NCBI RefSeq assembly: GCF_000069225.1
Contig: NC_010407.1
Location: 1,426,001-1,490,000, forward strand
Length of the DNA stretch: 64,000 bases
Direction: 5' to 3'
Source: Clavibacter sepedonicus
GTDB lineage: Bacteria > Actinomycetota > Actinomycetes > Actinomycetales > Microbacteriaceae
The notes beneath the pieces are model-generated. The model saw only the letters and a list, made by a program, of their open reading frames with translations, searched no databases and had not been told where the DNA came from. Positions 45,170-53,517 of the stretch are shown piece after piece (positions within the stretch are counted from its first letter, which is position 1; each line of letters opens with the position of its first letter). The position numbers and the translations under genes were made by a program.

Positions 45170-47061
45170 CCACCCGCACCGTACGCCGACGGCTCGCCGT
45201 CGCCCTCGTCGCGATCGTGCCCCTCGCGGTCGCCGGCCTCTTCATCGGCTCGCTCTCCGACGTGGCGAAGGGCGTCGAGCGCGTGCCCGCCGCCATCGTC
45301 AACCAGGACGAGATCGTGCAGCAGAAGGCCGCGGACGGCACCGAGTCGCCCGTGCTCGCGGGCCGCCTGCTCGTCACGCAGCTGACCAGCGACGACAACC
45401 AGGCCTTCGACTGGACCATCACCAACGCCGACGAGGCCCAGCGGATGCGCGACGACGGCGAGGTCTACGCGGTGCTGACGGTGCCGAAGGACTTCTCCGC
45501 GTCGATCGTGTCGCTGTCGACGGACGCCCCGAAGCGGGCCGACATCAGCGTGAAGACGGACGACGCGCACGGCTACCTGACGGGCGCGGCCACGCAGGCC
45601 GTGGGCGTCGGCATGACGAGCGTGTTCGGCAACGCCATCACCTCGCAGTTCGTCTCCGGCATCTACACGACGTTCGGCGGCCTCAAGGGATCGCTCACGG
45701 ACGCGGGGGCGGGCGCCGACAAGCTGGCCGACGGCGCCACCCAGCTCTCCTCCGGCGCGACGACGCTCGGCGATGGGATCACGCAGCTCGGCGACGGCGT
45801 CGGGCAGTCCCAGCAGGGGGCGTCGAAGCTGGCGGACGGGCTCGGCACGTACACGGGTGGCGTCTCGCAGCTCTCCTCCGGGCTCGACCGGCTGCAGACC
45901 GGTGCCGCGGGGCTGTCGCAGGTCTCCGACGGCGTCGGGCAGTACGCGGGCGGTGCCGGGCAGATCGCGGCGCAGGTCCAGGGGATCCGGCAGCAGCTCG
46001 CCGCGAACCCGCAAAGCGCGCCCATCGCGGCGCAGCTCGAGCCGCTCGAGCAGGGGCTCGACCAGTACGCGGCGCAGGGGCAGACCCTCGCGACGCAGGC
46101 GGCCGCCGGGATCCAGGGCGTGCAGCAGGGCATCGGGCAGAGCGCGTCCGGCGCGTCGCAGCTCGCGGCCAACGGCGGAGCGCTCGTCTCGGGCGCGCGC
46201 CAGCTCAGCGACGGCCTCGGCCAGCTGCGCATCGGAACGACCTCGGCGGCGACGGGTGCGGGCGACCTCGCCACCGGCGCGGACGCGCTGTCCTCCGGCG
46301 CGACCGAGCTCGGCACCGGCCTCACGCAGGGCGCGGAGCAGATCCCGTCGCTCGACGCCGACCAGGCGTCCCAGGCGTCGGGCGTCGTCGCGGATCCGGT
46401 CGGCCTCACGGTCGAGCGCGAGAACGAGATCGGCAACCCGGGCGACGCGATCGCCGCGATCTTCGTGCCCATCGGCCTCTGGCTCGGCGCGTTCGCGACC
46501 TTCCTCGTGCTGCGCCCGGCGGCCCGCCGGCTGCTCGCGTCGTCGGCCGCGACCGGCCGCGTGATGGGGCGCGTGCTCGCGCGCGCCGCCCTCATCGCGC
46601 TCGCCCAGGTCGTCCTGCTCGTGGCGCTCGTGCACGCCGCCCTCGGGCTCTCCCTCGCGCTGCTGCCCGCCACCCTCGGGTTCGCCGCGGTCGCCGCGGC
46701 GGCCTTCACGGCGATCCACTACCTGCTCCGGCAGGCGTTCGGCCGGGCCGGGCTCGTGGTGTCGCTGATCCTGCTGGCCATCCAGGCCGCGGCGATGGGC
46801 GGCGTGATCCCGCTGCAGCTCGTGGCCGCGCCGTTCCAGGCGATCAGCCCGTTCCTGCCGCTCACCTACGCGGCGTCGGGGATGCAGGCGATCATCGCGG
46901 GTGGCGCCCCGGGGGTGGCGTGGAGCGCGGCGGGCGTGCTGGCGGTGTTCCTGCTGCTGAGCCTCGCGGTCTCGTACCTGGTGACGCGGCACTCGCGTCG
47001 GGCGAGGAGCCTCGGGCTCGTGCCCGGGGCGTCGCCGGCCTCGGTCGCCGTCGCCGTCTGA
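45166..47061 (+). CDS. YhgE/Pip-domain ABC-2 type membrane protein
   Basis: Protein of 631 residues. An N-terminal transmembrane helix (about 10-30) precedes the extracytoplasmic Pip domain (VPAAIVNQDEIVQQKAADG). A long repeated helical segment follows, with many SGA-x-x-L and DG-x-x-QL units (LADGATQLSSGATTLGDGIT), about residues 185-400. Five or six transmembrane helices form the C-terminal ABC-2 permease-like part. Such proteins resemble phage infection protein and permeases of peptide or protein export such as type VII secretion accessories. Start codon overlap with the MMPL gene (ATGA) implies the two work together, perhaps in lipid or wall-polymer export. Confidence 0.9.
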   Translation: MTTRTVRRRLAVALVAIVPLAVAGLFIGSLSDVAKGVERVPAAIVNQDEIVQQKAADGTESPVLAGRLLVTQLTSDDNQAFDWTITNADEAQRMRDDGEVYAVLTVPKDFSASIVSLSTDAPKRADISVKTDDAHGYLTGAATQAVGVGMTSVFGNAITSQFVSGIYTTFGGLKGSLTDAGAGADKLADGATQLSSGATTLGDGITQLGDGVGQSQQGASKLADGLGTYTGGVSQLSSGLDRLQTGAAGLSQVSDGVGQYAGGAGQIAAQVQGIRQQLAANPQSAPIAAQLEPLEQGLDQYAAQGQTLATQAAAGIQGVQQGIGQSASGASQLAANGGALVSGARQLSDGLGQLRIGTTSAATGAGDLATGADALSSGATELGTGLTQGAEQIPSLDADQASQASGVVADPVGLTVERENEIGNPGDAIAAIFVPIGLWLGAFATFLVLRPAARRLLASSAATGRVMGRVLARAALIALAQVVLLVALVHAALGLSLALLPATLGFAAVAAAAFTAIHYLLRQAFGRAGLVVSLILLAIQAAAMGGVIPLQLVAAPFQAISPFLPLTYAASGMQAIIAGGAPGVAWSAAGVLAVFLLLSLAVSYLVTRHSRRARSLGLVPGASPASVAVAV

Positions 47062-47147
47062 TGATCCGCCTCGGCGGCCGGTCCTCGTGGGCCGGTCGCC
47101 GGGCGGATCCATGCAAGCCCGTGCCCGTCGCGATGCCCGTATCCGCC

Positions 47148-47162
47148 TGAGAACCATTCTCA
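47148..47162 (+). promoter_or_regulatory. Zur-box-like palindrome
   Basis: TGAGAA-CCA-TTCTCA is a perfect inverted repeat (extended to 17 bases with the outer C and G). It matches the TGAAAATCATTTTCA core of actinobacterial Zur operators, as I recall it, at 12 of 15 positions. It ends 13 bases before the ATG of the AztD-like gene, where a repressor would block transcription. Confidence 0.6.
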
Positions 47163-47175
47163 GAAAACGGGCACC

Positions 47176-48485
47176 ATGCGCATCCCCTCCTCGTCGCCGC
47201 CGGCGTCACCGCCCTCGGCCTCCTCGCGGGCTCGCTCGCGGCATCCGCCCCCGCCGCCGACGCGGCCCCTCGCGCCCGCTGGCTGCTCGTGGCCGACCCG
47301 TCCGCTCACGCCGTCTCCGTCGTGGACGACTCGACCGGGCGCATCACCGGCGCGCTGCCGGGCGCGGCCCTGGGCACGCACGCGGGCGTGATCCAGATGG
47401 GCCACGGCCGGGTGGCCTTCGTCGACGAGTCCGGGCCCCGCCTCGACGTGGTCGACATCGCCTCGTCCGGCGTCCTGCGCATCGCGTCCTCCACCCCGAT
47501 CCCCGCGGTCGCCGGCACGTGGACCCGGGCCGGCTGGATCGCCGACGACCCCGGCCACCGCTTCGTCGCGGTGGGCTCCGACATCGACGGATCCACCACG
47601 CAGCAGGTCACGGTCGTCGACACCCGGGGGCACGTGGCGCGCACCGCGACCATCCGCACCAGCGAGGTGACGCTCGCCACGACGGGGGCGCGCGGCACCG
47701 AGGAGATGGAGACCTTCCTCGTCGGCTCGCCGCTGCGGCTCGTCGTGACGGCGGGCGGGCGATTCGACTCCTACGACGTGGCGGCCATCCTCCGTGGTGA
47801 CACGGCTCCCGCGCCCGTCGCCACGACCCCGCTCGGCGCGTACCCGCACGGCCCGGTCGCCGACGCGCGCGGCACCGCGATCGGCTCGACGCTCCACGAC
47901 GGGATCGAGACGGTGCCGCTCACGCGCGGCGGGTTCGGCGCCTCCATCGCGCGCCCCTACCCCGAGCCCGCCGTGCAGAGCTACCGGCCGCGCATGGCGC
48001 CGGACGGCGAGACGGCCGTGGGCACGCAGACCGGCACGGGTCCGGGTGCGCCCACCCTGCTGACGTCGTCGTCGATGCACGGCGCGGGCGTCGCGAGCGT
48101 GGCCCTCGGGTCGGGCACGTCCACGCGGGCGGTCGTCACGCCCGGGTACGCCGCGGCGGTCGTGACCGCGGGCGGCGTCGACACGCTCTCCCTCGTCGCC
48201 CGCGGCCGCGCGGGCCTGTACGACGGCACGGTCACCACCGTGCGGCTCCCGGCCCTCGGCCAGTCGCCGGGCGCCGGATCCGCCGCGCGCTTCCTCGCCG
48301 CGTCCGACGACGGCTCGGAGCTGTTCCTGTCCCGGGCGGGCACGGGATCCGTCCTCGAGATCGACGTCGCGGGCACGACGGCGACCGTCCGCGGCACGAT
48401 CGCCGTCCCGTCCGCTCTCGCGGACGGCGGCTACCTCGCCACGGTGGACCCGCACCAGCGGCCCTACGACCTCAGCGGGCGCTGA
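47176..48485 (+). pseudogene. secreted AztD-like beta-propeller protein, apparent frameshift in the signal peptide
   Basis: The main reading frame is continuous from about 47187 to the stop at 48485 and encodes a signal peptide core (LLVAAGVTALGLLAGS, then LAASAPAADAAPRAR) followed by a roughly 400-residue repeat protein with WLLVADPSAHAVSVVDDSTG and several AVGSDIDGS/FLAASDDGSELFLSRAG-like blades of a beta-propeller. The matching start ATG CGC ATC at 47176 is in another frame: one base is missing in the CCCC run at 47184-47187; five C would give MRIPLLVAAG. Without the shift the first in-frame start is GTG at 47289, which loses the signal peptide. The protein resembles zinc metallochaperone AztD, and the Zur-like box supports a zinc role. 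A sequencing error is possible. Confidence 0.7.
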
Positions 48486-48504
48486 CCGCGGATCCCGCCC
48501 GCAC

Positions 48505-48548
48505 GCACGACGAGGGCCGCCCGGACATCCGGGCGGCCCTCGTCGTGC
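48505..48548. terminator. strong bidirectional hairpin terminator
   Basis: Twenty-one perfectly paired bases (GCACGACGAGGGCCGCCCGG on the left arm plus A) and a 2-base CA gap, in practice a 20-base stem with a CAT-type loop. It lies between the convergent AztD-like and ABM genes and can serve both. Confidence 0.85.
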
Positions 48549-48561
48549 GTCGTGCGGGTCG

Positions 48562-48864
48562 CTACAGCGCGAGCGCGATGCGCCCGCTGAACACGCGGGT
48601 CACGGGCGGAGCGGCCAGCACCTCGCCGAGGCGGGCGGCGCCTTCGGGCGTGGCGCGCCAGGCGACGTACGCGTCGTGGTCGGCGGTCGACGCCCACTGC
48701 TCCACGACGATCATGCGGGCCGGGTCGGCGTCGTCGACGAGGACGTCGAGGCCCTCGTTGCCCGCGAAGGCGCGGGTGGCCTGGAGGGTCTCGGCGAGGA
48801 CGTCGGCGACGTCGGCCAGGCGGCTCTCGTCGACCTGGATCTCGAGGTGCACGGTGGTGCTCAT
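48562..48864 (-). CDS. antibiotic biosynthesis monooxygenase (ABM) domain protein
   Basis: Small dimeric ferredoxin-like fold protein of 100 residues: MSTTVHLEIQVDESRLADV, LVDDADPARMIVVEQWASTA and DHDAYVAWRATPEGAARLGEV are typical ABM segments. Members include heme-degrading enzymes, quinone monooxygenases and simple stress proteins, so the reaction cannot be named. The ATG at 48864 gives the normal domain length. Confidence 0.85.
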   Translation of the reverse strand: MSTTVHLEIQVDESRLADVADVLAETLQATRAFAGNEGLDVLVDDADPARMIVVEQWASTADHDAYVAWRATPEGAARLGEVLAAPPVTRVFSGRIALAL

Positions 48865-49056
48865 GGTGTCTCCGGTCCCGACGGCGGGCGGGCGGGGCCG
48901 CGCGCGACGTCGATCATGTGCGGGGACGATCCCCTCGTCCATCCAACCCCTCGCGGGTGCGCGGCAGTCCCGACCGGCGCGGGCGGGCGTGTCGGCCGAG
49001 GACGGGGCCGACCGTCGGGCGGGCGACGCGGGCGCGGGATCGGGACGCTCCGCGGA

Positions 49057-49932
49057 TCACCTGTCGCGGCGGAGGGCGGTGCGGAGCCGCTGGTACCCGG
49101 ACACCACGGGCGGCGCGACGGGCGTCTTCTCCGGCGCGGTGTCGAGTCGGAGCTGTCGCTGCGCGAACTCGCGCGTCTCGATGAGCATGGCGAGCCGCTG
49201 GTCCTCGGTCTTGGCCTTGCGGGTGTTGACCTCGGCGACGACGCCGCCCTGCCAACCCTGCTCGGCGAGCCAGCGCAGCGTCTCCGCGACGGGCTGCGTG
49301 CCGCGGCCGGGGAGGAGGTGCTCGTCGAGGATGCGGCCGTCGTCCTGCGAGCCGGAGCCGTCGCAGAGGTGCACGTGGCGCAGGCGCGGTCCGAGGGCCT
49401 TGGCCATCTCGAGCGTGTCCTGGCCGGAGAGGGAGGCGTGCGAGAAGTCGAGCGTGGTGGCGCCGCAGTCCATGTCCCGCGGATCCCATCCGGGGGAGTA
49501 CGCCTTCATGCTGCGGCCGGCGACCTGCCACGGGAACATGTTCTCGACCGCGATCTCGACGCCGGTCTCCGCCTGGATGGAGCGCACGATGTCGAGGAAC
49601 GACTCGGCGTAGCCGGCCTGCCAGCGGAACGGCGGGTGCACGACGACGGCGGGCGCGCCCACGGCACGGGCGAGCTCGGCGGACCGCTCCAGCTTCACCT
49701 TCGGGTCCCGGCCCCACACGAAGTGCGTGAGCAGCAGGACGGGCGCGTGGATGGAGAGGATCGGTAGGCCGTGCTTCTCCGTCAGGGCGCGCAGGGCGTC
49801 GGCGTCCTGGGTGACCTCGTCGTTCGTCACCATGATCTCGACGCCGTCGAATCCGGCGCGCTTGGCCATGACGAAGGCGTTCTCGACGGGCTGGGGGTAC
49901 ACGCAGGTCGTGCTCATGCCTACTCGGATCAC
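49057..49932 (-). CDS. sugar phosphate isomerase/epimerase-like TIM-barrel protein
   Basis: Protein of 291 residues of the xylose-isomerase-like (AP endonuclease 2) superfamily: IRVGMSTTCVYPQPVENAFV as first strand, FDGVEIMVTNDEV, LSIHAPVLLLTHFVWG, VVVHPPFRWQAGYAESF, VENMFPWQVAGRSM, LDFSHASLSGQDTLEMA, HVHLCDGSGSQDDGRILDEH and VVAEVNTRKA carry the metal-binding Glu, Asp and His residues of the barrel. The GTG at 49932 includes the first strand, so it is preferred over the ATG at 49917. The substrate is unknown; the divergent neighbour is a fructosamine-kinase-like gene. Confidence 0.88.
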   Translation of the reverse strand: MIRVGMSTTCVYPQPVENAFVMAKRAGFDGVEIMVTNDEVTQDADALRALTEKHGLPILSIHAPVLLLTHFVWGRDPKVKLERSAELARAVGAPAVVVHPPFRWQAGYAESFLDIVRSIQAETGVEIAVENMFPWQVAGRSMKAYSPGWDPRDMDCGATTLDFSHASLSGQDTLEMAKALGPRLRHVHLCDGSGSQDDGRILDEHLLPGRGTQPVAETLRWLAEQGWQGGVVAEVNTRKAKTEDQRLAMLIETREFAQRQLRLDTAPEKTPVAPPVVSGYQRLRTALRRDR

Positions 49933-50039
49933 GTCGGCGAGCGTACCTGCCGCCGCTGGGCCGGAGGGGTACACGGGCGGTCCGGCGCGTGTCGGATGCG
50001 CGACGCGGACAGCCGCGGTCGGCATGCTGGATCGGACGG

Positions 50040-50063
50040 GAGGGCGGCGGCAGCGCCGCCCTC
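50040..50063 (+). other. leader hairpin before the fructosamine kinase gene
   Basis: GAGGGCGGCG-GCAG-CGCCGCCCTC, a perfect 10-base stem with a tetraloop, located four bases before the ribosome-binding site GAGAGGGAG. It could protect or regulate the mRNA or be part of a promoter region; no T run follows. Confidence 0.5.
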
Positions 50064-50080
50064 GATGAGAGGGAGCGGGC

Positions 50081-50905
50081 ATGGCGGCTGCGGGATCGGG
50101 CGGGCACGGGAGCACTGACGCGTTCCGGAAGGAGCGGCTCGACGCGCCGCGCGGCTTCTTCGAGGCCGAGGCCGCGGGGCTCGCCTGGCTGGCGGAGGTG
50201 GAGCCCGCCGGGGGCGCGCGCGTGGTACTGGTGCTCGACGTCGCGCCCGGCCGCATCGAGCTCGAGCGCCTCGCGCCCGCCCGGCCGACCCGGGACGCCG
50301 CCCGCGCGCTCGGCGCGGCGCTCGCCGTCACGCACGACGCCGGCGCGCCCGCCTTCGGGTCCCCGCCCGCCGGGCTCGACGGCCCGGCCTTCATCGGCCG
50401 ACAGTCGCTCTCGGTGCTCGCCGGCGCCGATGCCGGGGACGACCCGGGGGAGGGCTGGGGCGCCTGGTACGCCCGCGAGCGCGTGCTGCCGTACCTCCGT
50501 CGCGCGGTCGACGCCGGCAACGCGACCTCCGCGCAGGCGGCCGACGTGGAGCGGGCTTGCGACCTCGCCGCCGACGGCCGGTTCGACGACCCGGCGCCGC
50601 CCGCGCGGATCCACGGCGACCTCTGGTCGGGCAACGTGCAGTGGACGGACACCGGTGCCGTCCTCATCGACCCGGCCGCCCACGGCGGCCACCGCGAGAC
50701 CGACCTCGCGATGCTCGCGCTCTTCGGCTGCCCCGGCATCGACGACGTCCTCGGCGCGTACGCGGACACCGGATCCCTCGGCGCCGGCTGGCGCGCCCGC
50801 ATGCCGCTGCACCAGCTGCATCCGCTCGCCGTGCACGCCGCGTCGCACGGACCGTCCTACGGCGACGCGCTGCACGACGCGGCCCGCGCGGTGCTCCGGA
50901 TGTGA
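50081..50905 (+). CDS. fructosamine kinase-family protein
   Basis: Protein of 274 residues of the fructosamine/ketosamine-3-kinase family, which phosphorylates sugar adducts of amines and so repairs glycation. Visible are the N-terminal EAAGLAWLAEVEPAGGARVV strand region, QSLSVLAGADAGDD, the catalytic HGDLWSGNVQW (aspartate about residue 181) and the metal-binding LIDPAAHGGHRETDLAML. The ATG at 50081 has GAGGGAG upstream. Its lysine-ATP site is not obvious to the eye, so activity is likely but not proven. Confidence 0.9.
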   Translation: MAAAGSGGHGSTDAFRKERLDAPRGFFEAEAAGLAWLAEVEPAGGARVVLVLDVAPGRIELERLAPARPTRDAARALGAALAVTHDAGAPAFGSPPAGLDGPAFIGRQSLSVLAGADAGDDPGEGWGAWYARERVLPYLRRAVDAGNATSAQAADVERACDLAADGRFDDPAPPARIHGDLWSGNVQWTDTGAVLIDPAAHGGHRETDLAMLALFGCPGIDDVLGAYADTGSLGAGWRARMPLHQLHPLAVHAASHGPSYGDALHDAARAVLRM

Positions 50906-50923
50906 CGCCGACGGACGAGAGAC

Positions 50924-50940
50924 CCCCGGTCAGGCCGGGG
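50924..50940 (+). terminator. short hairpin after the fructosamine kinase gene
   Basis: CCCCGG-TCAGG-CCGGGG, a 6-base GC stem 16 bases after the stop codon (TGA 50903-50905), just before the otsA control region. Confidence 0.45.
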
Positions 50941-50947
50941 TGAGGCT

Positions 50948-50975
50948 GGTACCCTGGACCCACCGAGCAGGTACC
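50948..50975 (+). promoter_or_regulatory. two GGTACC palindromes upstream of otsA
   Basis: GGTACC occurs at 50948-50953 and 50970-50975, exactly 22 bases (two helical turns) apart, in the short gap before otsA. A TANNNT hexamer (TACCCT, 50950-50955) overlaps the first. This is a candidate operator/promoter arrangement. Confidence 0.4.
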
Positions 50976-51005
50976 ACAGAGCTCTGCGCAACCGAGACGG
51001 GAACC

Positions 51006-52610
51006 GTGACTCCGCCACCCTCATCCACGCCCTCCGCGACCGAGCCGACGACCGAGCCGAGAACCGCCGACGCGCACGACGGCGACGTCGAGCCCGGCGC
51101 CTACGACCTCGTCGTCGTGTCCAACCGCCTCCCCGTCGACCGCGTGGTCGCGGCCGACGGCACCACCTCCTGGCGGCACTCGCCGGGCGGCCTGGTCACG
51201 GCGCTCGAGCCCGTGATGCGCGCCAACGAGGGCGCGTGGGTCGGCTGGCCGGGCATCGCCGACCACGACGTCGAGCCGTTCGTCGACGCCGGCATCTCGA
51301 TCATCCCCGTCACGCTCACCGAGCAGGACCTCGCCGAGTACTACGAGGGCTTCTCCAACGACACCCTGTGGCCGCTGTACCACGACGTCATCGCGCAGCC
51401 GAGCTACCACCGCGAGTGGTGGGACACCTACGTGACGGTCAACCAGCGCTTCGCCGACGCCGCCGCGAAGGCCGCCGCGCCCGGCGCCACCGTGTGGGTC
51501 CAGGACTACCAGCTGCAGCTCGTGCCGAAGATGCTCCGCGAGCAGCGGCCGGACCTCACCATCGGGTTCTTCAACCACATCCCGTTCCCGCCCTACGGCA
51601 TCTACTCGCAGCTGCCCTGGCGCACGCAGATCATCGAGGGGCTGCTGGGCGCCGACGTCATCGGCTTCCAGCGCGTCGCCGACGCCGGCAACTTCACGCG
51701 CGCGGTCCGGCGGCTCTTCGGGTACACGACCCGCGGATCCACCGTCGACGTGCCCGTGCGCGGCGGCATCCCGCTCACCGTCCCCGGCACGAAGCCGTCG
51801 AAGCCCGTGCGCGAGCTGCGCACGCGCCAGGTCGTCGCCAAGCACTACCCGATCTCGATCGACGCGCGCAGCTACGAGGAGATGGCCAAGGACCCCGCCA
51901 TCCAGGAGCGCGCCCGCCAGATCCGCGCGGATCTCGGCGACCCGAAGACGATCCTGCTCGGCGTCGACCGGCTCGACTACACGAAGGGCATCGGCCACCG
52001 CCTGAAGGCGTTCGGCGAGCTCCTCGCCGAGGGCCGCGTCACGGTGGAGGACGCGACGCTCGTGCAGGTGGCGAGCCCCAGCCGCGAGCGCGTGGAGACG
52101 TACAAGCAGCTCCGCGACGAGATCGAGCTCACGGTCGGCCGCATCAACGGCGACTACGGCTCCATCAGCCACACCGCCATCAGCTACCTGCACCACGGGT
52201 ACCCGCGCGAGGAGATGGTGGCGCTCTGCCTCGCGGCCGACGTCATGCTCGTCACCGCCCTCCGCGACGGGATGAACCTCGTCGCCAAGGAGTACGTGGC
52301 CACCAAGCACTCGAACGAGGGCGTGCTCGTGCTCAGCGAGTTCGCGGGCGCCGCGGACGAGCTGAAGGCCGCGCTCCTCGTGAACCCGCACGACATCGAG
52401 GGCCTCAAGGAGGCGATCCTCCGTGCCATCGAGATGCCGAAGGCCGAGCAGCGCAAGCGCATGCGGTCGCTCCGCAAGCGCGTGTTCGAGAACGACGTGA
52501 CGGCCTGGTCGAGCTCGTTCCTCGCCGACCTCGGGCGCACGCACGCCGCCTCGATCCACGAGGGACCCGACGAAGAGGTCGTCGAGCCGCTCATGGACGA
52601 GGGCTGGTAG
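51006..52610 (+). CDS. otsA: trehalose-6-phosphate synthase
   Basis: GT20 glycosyltransferase joining UDP- (or GDP/ADP-) glucose and glucose-6-phosphate to trehalose-6-phosphate. It has 534 residues: a 30-residue low-complexity N-terminus, then YDLVVVSNRLPVDR, SPGGLVTALEPVM, WVGWPG, VWVQDYQLQLVPKML, FFNHIPFPPYGIYSQLPW, GVDRLDYTKGIGHRLKAF and VTALRDGMNLVAKEYVA, the complete set of OtsA motifs. The GTG at 51006 is the first start that does not run into the previous gene. otsB follows five bases after the stop. Confidence 0.96.
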   Translation: MTPPPSSTPSATEPTTEPRTADAHDGDVEPGAYDLVVVSNRLPVDRVVAADGTTSWRHSPGGLVTALEPVMRANEGAWVGWPGIADHDVEPFVDAGISIIPVTLTEQDLAEYYEGFSNDTLWPLYHDVIAQPSYHREWWDTYVTVNQRFADAAAKAAAPGATVWVQDYQLQLVPKMLREQRPDLTIGFFNHIPFPPYGIYSQLPWRTQIIEGLLGADVIGFQRVADAGNFTRAVRRLFGYTTRGSTVDVPVRGGIPLTVPGTKPSKPVRELRTRQVVAKHYPISIDARSYEEMAKDPAIQERARQIRADLGDPKTILLGVDRLDYTKGIGHRLKAFGELLAEGRVTVEDATLVQVASPSRERVETYKQLRDEIELTVGRINGDYGSISHTAISYLHHGYPREEMVALCLAADVMLVTALRDGMNLVAKEYVATKHSNEGVLVLSEFAGAADELKAALLVNPHDIEGLKEAILRAIEMPKAEQRKRMRSLRKRVFENDVTAWSSSFLADLGRTHAASIHEGPDEEVVEPLMDEGW

Positions 52611-52615
52611 CGCGC

Positions 52616-53443
52616 GTGGCCGAGCTGACCACCGACATCCAGGCCAAAGGAGGCCGCGGGTTCCCCGGCCGCCTGTTCGAGGCGCTCACCGAGCTCGCGC
52701 GCACCCCGCGCCTGCTGGTCGCGCTCGACTTCGACGGCACGCTCGCCCCGGAGGTCGACGACCCCGAGAAGGCGCGCGCGGTCCCCGAGGCCCGCGCCGC
52801 GGTGCTCGCGCTGCTCGCCCTGCCGCGGACGCGCGTCGCGCTCGTGTCCGGTCGCGCGCTCCGGAGCCTCGAGGCCGTGGCCGACCTGCCGGACGACGTG
52901 CTGCTCGTCGGGTCGCACGGGGTGGAGATCCGCCTCGACACCGACGACATCGAGCTCACCCTCGACGAGGGCGAGCTCGCCCAGCGCGGCGTGCTGTCCG
53001 ACGTGCTCGGCCAGGTCGCCGACTCGCTCGACGAGGTCTGGATCGAGGAGAAGCCCGCGGGCTTCGCCCTCCACACGCGCCTCGCCACCGAGAAGCACAG
53101 CCGCATCGCGCACCTCGTCGCCACGCAGGAGGCGCACGCCGAGGTCGAGGGCCTCAAGGTGCGCTCGGGCAAGGACGTGCTGGAGTTCAGCGTCCGGCAC
53201 GCCACCAAGGGCGAGGCGGTCGAGCACCTGCGCCGGTACGCCGAGGCGACGGCCGTCTTCTACGCGGGCGACGACGTCACCGACGAGGACGCGTTCGCCG
53301 CGCTCCAGGCCGGCGACCTCGGGCTCAAGAGCGGCACGGGCGCCACGGCGGCGGACTTCCGCGTCGACGGCCCGCACGACGTCGCGCGCGTGCTCCAGGT
53401 GCTCGCCGACCTCCGCGCCGAGCCGGCCGTCCATCCCGACTGA
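52616..53443 (+). CDS. otsB: trehalose-6-phosphate phosphatase
   Basis: HAD-superfamily phosphatase that removes phosphate from trehalose-6-phosphate, completing the OtsAB route to trehalose, an osmolyte and, in some actinobacteria, precursor of wall glycolipids. It has 275 residues with nucleophile motif LLVALDFDGTLAPEVDDP (aspartates about residue 40), VALVSGRALRSL, GSHGVEIRL, and C-terminal AVFYAGDDVTDEDAF with the acidic metal ligands. The GTG at 52616 is five bases after otsA. Confidence 0.94.
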   Translation: MAELTTDIQAKGGRGFPGRLFEALTELARTPRLLVALDFDGTLAPEVDDPEKARAVPEARAAVLALLALPRTRVALVSGRALRSLEAVADLPDDVLLVGSHGVEIRLDTDDIELTLDEGELAQRGVLSDVLGQVADSLDEVWIEEKPAGFALHTRLATEKHSRIAHLVATQEAHAEVEGLKVRSGKDVLEFSVRHATKGEAVEHLRRYAEATAVFYAGDDVTDEDAFAALQAGDLGLKSGTGATAADFRVDGPHDVARVLQVLADLRAEPAVHPD

Positions 53444-53460
53444 GGCGGCCGCCCCGGTCT

Positions 53461-53483
53461 CTCAGGTAGGGCTCAGGTAGACT
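53461..53483 (+). promoter_or_regulatory. mrp operon promoter with CTCAGGTAG direct repeats
   Basis: CTCAGGTAG is repeated at 53461-53469 and 53472-53480 (11-base spacing). The second copy runs into TAGACT (53478-53483), a good -10 candidate 34 bases before the mrpA GTG. The repeats could be an operator or a -35-like duplication. Confidence 0.45.
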
Positions 53484-53517
53484 GGGGAAATAGCCGACTC
53501 GCGAGAGGAGACCGCAC

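Noticed and set aside
44320..47061. One 913-codon frame joining MMPL 3' sequence in another frame with the YhgE gene
   Set aside because: Only the part from ATG 45166 matches a protein family. The front part overlaps the MMPL gene and reads as Arg/Pro-rich shadow sequence.
47176..47391. 71-codon frame starting at the ATG behind the Zur-like box
   Set aside because: It reads MRIP and then Ser/Pro/Arg-rich nonsense. The sensible continuation (signal peptide and propeller) is in the next frame, so it was treated as a frameshift and not as a separate gene.
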